Source: Odontesthes bonariensis (taxonomy: Eukaryota; Chordata; Actinopteri; Atheriniformes; Atherinopsidae). From it: a stretch of DNA of 64,000 bases. Numbering within the stretch: the first letter of the stretch is position 1; each line of letters starts with the position of its first letter. The position numbers were made by a program, and so were the translations under genes. The stretch covers positions 35,423,025 through 35,487,024 of the forward strand of contig NC_134515.1 of NCBI RefSeq assembly GCF_027942865.1, given 5' to 3'. The notes under the pieces are model-generated. The model ran no database searches and was not told the origin of the DNA. It worked only from the letters and a program-made list of their open reading frames with translations. Positions 12,201 to 23,500 of the stretch are shown in pieces.

Positions 12201-15200
12201 TTGCTGTTGGCCTCCATGCTGTCTCCATAGCAACGCAACAGCACTTGGGCATGAACCATCTTCTCGTCCTGCTCAGAGTTGATTTGCTGTGTCATCACCT
12301 TTATGACGACAACAACATTAATGACAAGAGGAAAAAGAACAAGAATGCTCACTATTGGCAGACAAGACAAACAGACAAACAGGATTCTTCTACAAAATCA
12401 ATGCACATGATTCAAGTCTTTCTTGCTGACTCGAAGGACAAAATCTTTTCTGAAAACTACAACAAGCCAGAGTAGGCATGTAAGCAGTGGGAATGCAATC
12501 TTCTGTATTTGCCAAAATCCTGCTGCATCTTGCAAATGAAGAGGAATGACACAAAGGCTTGAATTAGCACGTCACAATGGTGTTGCATTAAAACAACAGA
12601 ATAATGAATACGTGTACTGTGGTGGAAACTTCTGTTAACAAAGCACAGTGAGTTCATATCAACGTTTCCAAAATTGAATTTGTACGTCATGAAGGAGAGT
12701 ATCAGCTCTGAAGAAGTCGCAAATTTCATGACTTACTTATACATTCAGAGATAGGGTGTTACACAAAGGTGGACAACCTGCATGGGACAGATAAGTTTTT
12801 CAGTTGCTAACTTAACCTCTAAAGCCACCTCAGTCGCAAACAAGGGATGTAACCAAGGAACCCCTCCTATAGATAAACAAGAATTTATCATGTGGAAAAA
12901 CACAGAACAACACACCCTTTCTCTGAACCAGAAAAACAACAGCCAGCACATGCTAAAGGAGAATGAATCATTTTCCATCACAGTACACGTTAGATGCAGA
13001 TAACATATAGGCTAGAGCCTTAAAGTACTCTCAGATCTGTAACTTCAGTCTTGATATTTGGCTGCCAAACACTCCCTCTCCTAATGATACTAACATGAGA
13101 GACATAGAACTGAAGCCATGCCAGGCCAGATGTCACCCGGATTAACAAGGTCCTTGTCAGGTGTTGGGGGACCAGGACTTACTGTTGGCAAGTGTGCTAC
13201 TGGAGCTAGACATTCCTGGAAGAGAGCGGAGAATCCCACATTGTTACGCACTTATTGTTTCCTCCACCACTGGCACCCTCTATATTTTCATTACCCCCTA
13301 CCCGAACCAGGGTTTGATTCCCATTCCTGCTTTTCTTACCTCTTTTATTTCTTCCCCTTCCCGAACCAGGGTTTGCATCCCCACCCCACTGTGACTGGTG
13401 TGCAGTTGTTGAGAAGCTGAGGTACCTAACTTATCGCACTTACTCTAGCACTAGTTATGCTCTTAGCTGTTTGGTTTTGGAAGGAAATGCACTTATGATT
13501 TCTTGTGACCTGAAGTTCTTTTGCCTACCGATGTTGGACGCACTTATTGTAAGTCGCTTTGGTTAAAAGCGTCTGCAAAATGACCGTAATGTAATGTAAT
13601 GTAATTGTTGGAATGCTACTATTCCAGCAATCGTAGTAAGAGGGGATATATGTAGAGAATGTGGGACCAATAGATTCTTCAAAACCCAACATCTAAACAA
13701 TCTAAGAAACAACTTCCGACCCAGTGTTCTAATGTTCGGAAATGCAATCTGCTATCACAGCTAGAGATCGATCAGGTACAGCAAAGATGCTATATCAAGA
13801 GAGAGCCAGGACAGCAGGTCTGGGGGGGATACATCATCATCACCACCATCTGAGAATGGGTACCAAGCCCCATTAGAAAGCCCTGATTGGCCTTCAGCCA
13901 AGGCAAAGAGACAAAGTGCTTTCTGAAAGTCTGTTAGAAGATGTGAATACACTACATACTATACCTACTGGGACCATCAAAGAGACCAATAAGCTGATGT
14001 ACACCACAGCTGCAGTGATCCCACAGATGCTCGGCTACAAGATGAACAACACAAGGAGCAGTAAGGTGCAGTACCTCCCCCGTGGAGACGAAGCTTGGAG
14101 GCCAAGATCACAACACGGAGGGAGGTTAGCCAGCTGCCAGAGCTTTAGAAAGATGCAATGAGGGACATCCCGAAGAAATGCAACAAACTCTCCACCTGGA
14201 GACTGCAAAACAACAACTCCCAGCTCTGGTAACCCACCTGAGAAGCTACACTAGAGAAGCTGAAGCCAGGAGAGTAAATAGGATGTTCCACTGAAGCATT
14301 CACTCAGTGGCAGTGTAAGAGAATAGTCCCACCCAGATACTTGAAACTCTACAACATCAATGGGACCCTAAGAGCCTTCATGAAGAACTCAATGGGACTG
14401 CGGAAGACAACCCTAGATTTCAGTTTGTTCTTATAAATGAAGAATCTTCCTCACACACCAGAGTAAGTCATGGAGTTCCCCAGGGTTCTGTGCTTGGACC
14501 GATTCTTTTCACTTTATACATACTTCCATTAGGTAACATTATTAGACAGCATGGCATAAATTTCCATTGCTATGCTGATGATACTCAGCTGTACTTATCT
14601 ATAAAACCAGATGAACCCAATAGGTTGGTCAGACTACAAGCATGTCTTAAAGACATAAAGACCTGGATGACTCAGAACTGTCTGCTTCTAAATTCAGACA
14701 AAACTTAAGTCGTTATCTTTGGACCTGAGCGTTTCAGGGAGAAATTGTCTAGCTATATAGTTACTCTAGATGGTATTTCCTTGGCTTCTAGTTCTACAGT
14801 GAGGAACCTTGGAGTTATTTTTGACCAGAACTTATCGTTTGACTCGCATATAAAACAGGTTTCTAGGACTGCCTTCTTTCACCTTCGTAATATTGTTAAA
14901 ATCAGGAACATCTTGTCTCAGAGTGATGCAGAAAAACTAATTCATGCATTTGTTACTTCAAGATTGGACTATTGTAATTCTTTATTATTGGGCTGTCCCA
15001 CATATTCTCTGAAAAGCCTTCAGTTGATCCAAAATGCTGCAGCCAGAGTTTTGATGAGAACTAACAGGAGAGATCATATTTCTCCAGTTTTAGCTTCTCT
15101 TCATTGGCTCCCTGTTAAATTCAGAATAGAATTTAAGATTCTTCTCCTCACATATAAAGCTCTTAATGACCGAGCTCCATCATATCTTAAAGATCTCATT

Positions 15201-17620
15201 GTAAGATATTTTCCTAACAGAGCACTTCGTTCCCAAACTGCAGGTTTACTTGAGGTTCCCAGAGTTTCTAAAAGTAGAATGGGAGGCAGAGCCTTCAGTT
15301 ATCAGGCCCCTCTCTTGTGGAATAAGCTGCCAGTAAATGTCCGGGAAGCAGACACCCTTTCCACTTTTAAGACCAGGCTTAAAACTTTCCTTTTTTATAA
15401 AGCTTATAGTTAGGTCTGTTGAATCTGATAGTGTATCTGCTAGTGTGTCTTGTTCTGCCTCCACCTCTGGCACCTTCTATACTTTCATTACCCCCTACCC
15501 GAACCAGGGTTTGAATCCCATTCCCGCTTATCTTACCTCTTTTATTTCTCCCCCTACCCGAACCAGGGTTTGCATCCCCACCCCACTGTGACTGGTGTGC
15601 AGTTGGTGAGAGGCTGAGGTAGCTTGTGGCTGTAAAAAGATGGTTGTTGTGGTGTGAGGAGCAGATCTATATAGGGAGTATAGGGAATTACTCACTGAGT
15701 CTGGTCCTTTATTTTATTATTTATTTTTTCGTTAGCACAAGTTTCTTGTGTTTACCTTGAATAGGGATGGCTCAGGTAATCCTGAAACATCCCATAGTTA
15801 AGCTGCTATAGGCCTAGACTGCTGGGGGGCCTCATCTGTCACACCTTTCCTCACTTTACTCTCTTTATGTATATGTGATATTATTGTGGTCATTAACTCG
15901 TGTTTCCCTGTTCCAACAGATATCCTTTGAATGGTGTTACAGTGCCGCCGCCGCTGCAGCCCCCCCCCCCCCCCCCCCCCCCCTCCCCCCTTTCTGTCTT
16001 CTCAAACCCCAGCTGGTCGAGGCGGATGGCCACCCTTCCTGAGTCTGGTTCTGCCAGAGGTTTCTTCCTGTTAAAAGGGAGTCGTTTCTCTCCACAGTCG
16101 CCTCAGGCACGCTCAGGCCGGGAGATTGGACCGAAAAAACAAAAAGTTTTCAGTGCAATCTGTTGGTTTTCTTAGCTAGGAAATTGTTTTTGAATTGGCT
16201 CTATATGAACGAATTGGATTATTTTATGAATTATGATTATTATTAATTAATTGAATTCCAATTGGCTTGAATTGGACTTACTATCTAAGTGCCTTGAGAT
16301 GACATTTGTTGTATTTGGCGCTATATAAATAAAAATGAATTGAATTGAATAGAACCCTGGAGGCCAATTCCACGCTAATTGCACAAGTGAACATAAAATA
16401 CAGTATCTACCAAGATGATGCTCTTCCCCCCCTGCTGTTCTGCATAGGTTCTGCATTTAAACCTCGACATTTACAAGTACTGCGCTGCAGATTATACTAC
16501 TATAATATAGTGAGGAATTTATGGGCTACTTTTCATTTGTTAGACAAAGTTTTGATATGTGTAGTCATACCATAAACTGCATATCAGCACACAAAATTCT
16601 GCTGACTATAATATGAGATTGGTCGTAAAGACGAGATAATATATGTTATGTGCTCTTGAAGAAAAATGGAAAACATATGTACAGTCCATGCATAGATATA
16701 AATGCAATCACTGTGTGTATAATACAGAATACTTCATGTGTTTCTCTAATTGTTACCTTCATTGCTGTACAGTTAGTAGGAAAATAGCCTTACTGCTGTA
16801 ACTTCTACAATTGGTATGCAATCCATGTATCCTCAATGGCCACTGTACTCATCAAAGCTCTAATAGACACTTAACAGTGAATGAGTTGATGATCCGATAA
16901 GAGAACAAACTCTGACCTTGTGTCTGTCCTCCAGGATGGAAAACATACGGCTGAACTTCTCATGCACACTCTGTTTCTGAGTATTACAGTTTTCCTGTGA
17001 AGGGGAAAAGAAAGATAGTGCACAAAATCAAAGATCCATGTGGTAGGGAAGGGATATAATACAGGAAGTAGTATGGTTTGTTTGACACCCATATCTGGAC
17101 CATCAGTACTAAAAATAAATTAATCAAAATCATTTGATGTAATATTATCACACAAATTGATTATGTTTGATTTTAACTGAACCAAATATTTATTAAAGTT
17201 TTTTTTTTCATTCAGTTTATACAGTTTGTACTGGAAGGGTGTCACGATCCATGTATTTTTGGTGTGTTTTTCTGATTAGTTTGTTTAGTCTCCAGTTAGT
17301 TTTGTCATGAGTCACTTGGTCGTGGTGTGTTCTGAGTTCTAGGCGGGGCGGAGCAGGCATCCAGGAAGTCCAGGCGGAGTCTGTCCTGCTCCTGTCTGCA
17401 CACCTGTTGTCCATCTGCCTCCATTACTGGCTGGCTTTTTAAGGAGCAGTTTCAGTCTCTGCCAGATTGTCTCACAGTTACCTGTGGTAATCCAGGCCGA
17501 TCTTTTAGTTCTTGGCATGCTGAGTATCACTCTAAATAACTAACCTGTCTTTGTATTTTTCTCCTTGAGGTGTTGCTCTTGTTTTGTGGACTTCCAGTCT
17601 CCCCTGTTACTCTTTTGCTG

Positions 17621-17711
<91 letters not shown>

Positions 17712-20509
17712 GACTACCCCATCCCTCAGTGCACTCGGTCTGGATCTCTCTGTAAGCCACTACATTCTGAGTTTGATTTCTACGGAACCCCTGAACCGCC
17801 TTTGACACTGTTTCTCTCCAGTGAGCACCTGAACTGGGATACAAACCTCTTTGGACACACACCAGCCACTCCTTAATAAACTGGTTTTTGATCTTCCCAC
17901 TCAGTCCCAATCTGTATTTCAATTAAAAAATACTTTATTTATCCCAGAGGGAAATTAAATGTTGATGTAACTCAATTAAATCAAGGAGTTATTATAGATG
18001 CTGATGGCTGTGGGCAGGAAAGATTTCCTGTAGCGGTCCGTTTTGCATCCAAACTTTGGGTTCTTTTTGTGTGTACGGCCCTTTTCGGGCGTGACAAGTT
18101 TAGCCATTCCCTCTTTTCTCAGTTCCCTTCTGCCAGTCGTCAGCTTCACTCTCCCCACAGTATTTAGTCTCCCAGTTCTTTTCAGTCATTGTCAGATCCT
18201 CTGTCAATGTAGCCATGGTTTCCACATCTATCTGCTTCAGCTTCCTGGTTTTGTTATTACTTCCGTAGTTTTTTTTTTGCTTCTCCAGCATTGGCTGTGA
18301 TTTTCATTTTTATTCTAAATAAAGTTTCCTCCAGGCTTCTGTCCCGTGTCTGCATCTGGGTCCTCCTTCGTTTCCACCGCCAATCCGTGACACAGGGTTT
18401 ATTGAAAGATGCCAGTTTGTCGTGCTGTCAGAATTTTTGCTCTAATGTGTTGCCAGCAAGACATTGAAATCCATTCAGCTCTGTGATTTGTGGCCTCTTT
18501 ATAGATAGTAAAACTATAAAGGATATATTTGAAATGACAGTCAAACTGACCAATAATCTTTTCTATTGAGAGGTGGCTACAAAATGACAAATATAAACTA
18601 CTTTATGCTTTTGAGTGTATATTTTAACTGGAGAAATATGCTGAAGAACTCGGCCCATCGCCAACTGATATTCTGATTGCTGCATCCACAATTTTGTAGC
18701 CTGTGTTAGAGGAAAAAGTCATTCTGCTTAAAAAGTGGTTAAATTACCAAGTTCATAGTGCAGTTTACTTTAAAACCTATATGAAATTAGGTCAAATGAA
18801 TTTTGATAATCCCAAAGGGAGAATTACAGTGGTGCAGTGCCTTTTTTTTTTTTCTTTTCTTTTGGAACAAAATTAAATTATAAGGCGTTGTGTATGGCTA
18901 TTTCTGCTGGCAGGAATAACTATTCTGTGTACTGAAGAAGCCTCTGAACACACTTAACTTTTAAATCACTGCATTGTGTAGATGGCTGGCATTGTTGAAG
19001 ATATTATCAACTTGTGCCTCATTCTTTTGTAATCAGCTCCCAGCACAGACCGCTTTCTTTATCTTTTTGTTCAGTTTCGTTAGGTCACAAGCTCTAATGC
19101 TGTTTACACCTTAAATATTAATTATTATCAACCTTACATATTAATAATTTGATAATGCTAATAATATTTGACTTACTAATTGATTACACATTTTTATAGC
19201 TGTATTAACCTTTAATAGAACAATAAAAAACATTCATACCAACAAACGAAACAGTGAACATTTTATTTAAAATCAAAATGTAAACTTTTGCATTAAGTAA
19301 TGTGTGCTGTTGTAAATGCTAATGGACATTTCATATAAAAATTTTAGCCCCAAATCTTGCAGGAGATAATCCGTCAAAGCACAAAACACAAGGTGTCAGG
19401 ATGAAGGAGGATTTTCCACAAACTGGCAACCCAAGATTAATTCTTATTCATGTCTTTTGACAAATAAAGCATTTCTAAATAATGATGAAGCTGCTCATGA
19501 CAACTTAGACATCCTTCAGTGAAAGCTACTTTCTCAGACTGGTACTTGTACTTTTTATACTTTTTGTTTTAGATTAAGAAGAAAGTGGACATGCAGTAAA
19601 AGAACACTGTGATTTCAGAGTTTTTACAAGGCGTTATTAAGTTATTGTTGCATGTTTTCCAAACCACACATACCTCTATGTTTCTGCAAGCTTTCTCCAG
19701 CTCATTGATTTGAGCCTGGACCTTCTCACTGAATGCTACCAGAGAAGTAACTCCTTCACCCAGCTCACCCTGAAAAACAAAAGGAAATATAGTTCAGTTT
19801 TTACTCATTAACATGTTGCCCTTAATAACGCCAGGATACGCTGTGTCAGGAAATCATTCACTAACTACTTATTTCAAGCACTTCCCTGTGATTCAGTTAC
19901 AGGGATTCAGATACAGTTTAAGCGTCATGAAGTTAAAGAATAATCAATTTATTACATTAGATTACATAACCACATACATTACTTAACACAAACTAATCAT
20001 GATAGAATGAGGTTTACTGAATAAATGTATTCATCTATAAATATAAAAATATACTGTGATTTAATTCAAACAGATTATGAAATACTTTACTTCAGTGAAG
20101 TACATGAATGAATAAGATCGTGAAATAAATAGAGAGAAAATTCAAGAAACAAATGATTTGCTGAAAATAGATATATAAAGAAATGAATAACAACTGATTA
20201 CATCAGTAAAGGAATGTAAATAGCGATATTAACACAAAGGTAATGGAAATGAAACATAAAATATCATTTTATTTCAAATATTTTACATTCATTATTACAC
20301 TTTTCCTTTCTTCTTCAAGTAGCATCGATTGCCATATTCATTCATGAAGTCATTTGAAGATATTTTTTATTTATCTATGATTATAGCAGTCTCTGTCCTA
20401 CAAACTGATCCCATTCTAATAAAAGTCAGAACGATAAAACAGAGATTAAAGGCGCTGGAAGAAGAGAGACGGTGTTATCATCCTTTACTGATTTCTCCTT
20501 TCAGCCGTT

Positions 20510-20552
<43 letters not shown>

Positions 20553-23500
20553 GAGCATCATACCTTCTGCTGCTGGTAGATGTCTGTCAGGGGAGCCACC
20601 TGACAAGACTGATGAGCCCCAAACACTTTGCAAAGAGAGCACGTGGGAACCTGACAGGTGAGGCAGTAGATGTTCACCTTTTCACCCTCATGGTCCGAAC
20701 ATGTTGGCATCTGATCAGGGGTCGGAGGAGGGGGGACAGGGAGGGGGCTGGAAAGAAGCATATTCAAAGTCTGTATTAGCCTCATCACCTTTAACTTGGA
20801 GTTTTGATTCATCTTGTTGTCGCTCTCCACCTTGGTATATTGTTCATTTCCTGTTTGTAGACATCAATGATGTTCTCCACCAGCAGGTTTCTCTGAAGGC
20901 CGTAGACGCCATGGCGGTCCAGCACCACCTCGTGTCTGCAGGACGGACAACGGAAACGGCCGCTGTTCACCATCATGGTGGTCCGAGCCTGGAAGAGAGA
21001 CGGCTGAACCCAAGAAACGATCATTTCTTCATCAAGGAAAAAATGTTTGAAAGGAAAATGTTACTCTCCATTATGGAGACCAGAAACATGTTTCTAGGAT
21101 TTAACAGGTCTACTGGGCTCCAGCCCAAGCTCCACGAGGGGCCATTGAGTCAGAGGCTATGTTTAAAGTGACTTAATATCTATTGTTAGAAAGTCATAGA
21201 ACTCACCATGCACAAGTAAAACAATTCCAAAGAGAAACAAGGTGATCCCACAGTGAGTTTATCATTGACATGCAACAACAGACAGAAAATGTTCTGAATT
21301 TAAGGAAAAACAAAATATATCAAAATAAATATATGACAAAGACATACAGAAGGCATACATATAACAAAAAAGAAATGCTCCTTGTATTAGCAAGTTACTT
21401 CTAAAAAACACACATCTTCAGAGAGAAAATCTCCTAAAAACATGCTGAATGGAAAATCATCCAAAAGAATCAACATCTCGATAAGAAGACCCAAAAGGAT
21501 CCCAGAGAGAGAAAGAATGACGTCTGAGTTCTTTTTACCTGCTTTGCTCACGGTTCCTTTTTCTTATAATCTGTCCATGTCTAACTAAACTAAACACTGA
21601 GTGTTTGACATGTCATCATAGGAATGAAATCCGACTTTCAGCAGCACACTTTAAAACAAAGGTTTTAATGTTGGAAAACAACTCAGATGTCTGGAGAAAT
21701 GATCAGATAAGCACAGCAAGAGAAAGGCAGAAAAACCCAGCATGGGAAAACAGGGAAGAGTGGCGGACGAATGAGAAAAAGGACAGATGAGCAGGGAGGC
21801 TGATGCGGGGTTACAGGGGTAAAGCTGCCTGAAATAGTGTCCTTTAATAAGCCACAGCTGCTGCTGAGCCGGCCTGAGAGATCACAGACACTCTGACAGT
21901 GGCAGGTGGAGAGTCAGCCACTCAGCTCTGAAATGGAGAGATGGGTCCAACCACAATTCATACAAAAGATGAGTCGTTTATGAGGAATAAAGCATACATT
22001 AGTTCTCCCTGTTAGAGGACATTAGTATTCTTTATTACTCACTTCTTGGTAAATAAGTTTTACATGAAAGCAGCATAAGAAAAAAAGATCAAATGATCAA
22101 ATTTGAATGATTATCTTATCTTTTATTCAAATTTACTTCTATGTCCGTATACTTTTAATTGTGAGTCCATTTGCCTCAGCAAACCCTTTGTTTGATATTC
22201 AGGTTTAGCAAAGAAGTAAGATGGAAACAAAATGAACAATTCTATAATGTTTCTATTTGTTTCCTAAATTCTTTGTTTTCTAAATTGTCTTCCACTTACT
22301 CTAGCACTAGTTCTGCTCTTAGATGTTTGGTTTTGGAAGGAAATGCACTTGTGATTTCTCGTGATCTGAAGTTCTTTTGCCTACCGATGTGGAACACACT
22401 TATTGTAAGTCGCTTTGGATAAAAGCGTCTGCAAAATGACCGTAATGTAATATAATGTAATGTAATGTAATATAATGTCAGTCGTATTGTCACCCCCTGG
22501 GGTATTACAGTGTGAAGACTGAGAGCTTTGAATGGGTCAGCAGGAGAGATGAACTGCATGATTTTAGTCCACATTTGGTGTGAGCCACATGATCAGACCA
22601 GCACGGTTGCAGAATTTCATGTAGGATTGCACATACTGTATGAATGTGTTTTCTGTTATGTGCCAGCAGATTTATATTAGTTTAAATAATGCTGAAATGT
22701 TCCGCATGGTATTTCTGCTTAACAGATTGGATTCAGAAGCATCATGGGGACATGAGGAGTGCACACCAACTAAAACTGTACAGCACATGCTTACAGGAGG
22801 AAGAGTACCGTGCTATGTTCTCACATTATTAGCAGCATGTCATATTCAGACAAATGACCTTACTGATGCAAATACAATACCTTTTTTTGAAGCTCATTGA
22901 TTAACTGATTACTTATTTGCAGCCCATACAGTTCAGAGTGCTACACTTGTGGGGGCTATTAGTTCTTAAGACACATATATCACATACACATCCATAATGA
23001 CATATGGATGTGTATTCATACGTACGATTTTTTTTACATCGTACGTAAAAAAAATTTGACAAGTGCTCAACAAGAAGACTCAATTATACACAAGGTAGTT
23101 GTATATGAAATGGTTTCATCATCCAGAATGAATTCTATTGTAATGTTCATTTTACTGATTAGATAAAGCACAAGTTAGCTGTGGTAAAACTAATTCCAGG
23201 TCTGGCATTAATCTGCAGCATTAGAAACAACTGAATGACAATAATAAGGACTTAATTGTTAGGATGTATGTAAAAATGTATTTCTTCCAGCACACTGATG
23301 CACAGCAAATGTCTAATTCTTTATATGTGGTTAGAATGTTTGTTCCATGACTGTGCCTTAAACATTGTAAGATTTTTCTACTGTGTGAATGGAAACCCTG
23401 AGTCTGCAAATCAACTTAACTTTAAGGTGAAGGTAGTATGAAACACATCCCTGAAAAACAGGTATTCCATTTGATTTGGTTTACAGTGGGTCTCCAGCAT

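Larger units (their letters stand above)
14414..16345 (+). mobile_element. 5'-truncated CR1/Rex1-type LINE with RT C-terminal half and full 3' region
   Basis: RT motifs include [18 protein letters not shown] (around 14470-14525), [13 protein letters not shown], and [14 protein letters not shown], with the LINE ORF end ALLWNKLP-type motif. A single in-frame TAA at 14706-14708 splits the ORF (14490-15413). The 3' region holds a poly(C) run and ends at TGCCTTGAGATGACATTTG, GCGCTATATAAATAAA and a (GAATT)n tail. It is nearly identical to the copy at 37.4-39.15 kb. Confidence 0.85.

Noticed and set aside
17527-17922. Open frames with GRQA or PACL repeats over the CCTG array
   Set aside because: All are translations of the CCTG microsatellite in different frames; there is no codon bias or start context.
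20701-21171. 156-codon plus-strand frame
   Set aside because: It is the antisense of MuRF exons 2 and 3, which are well supported on the minus strand.
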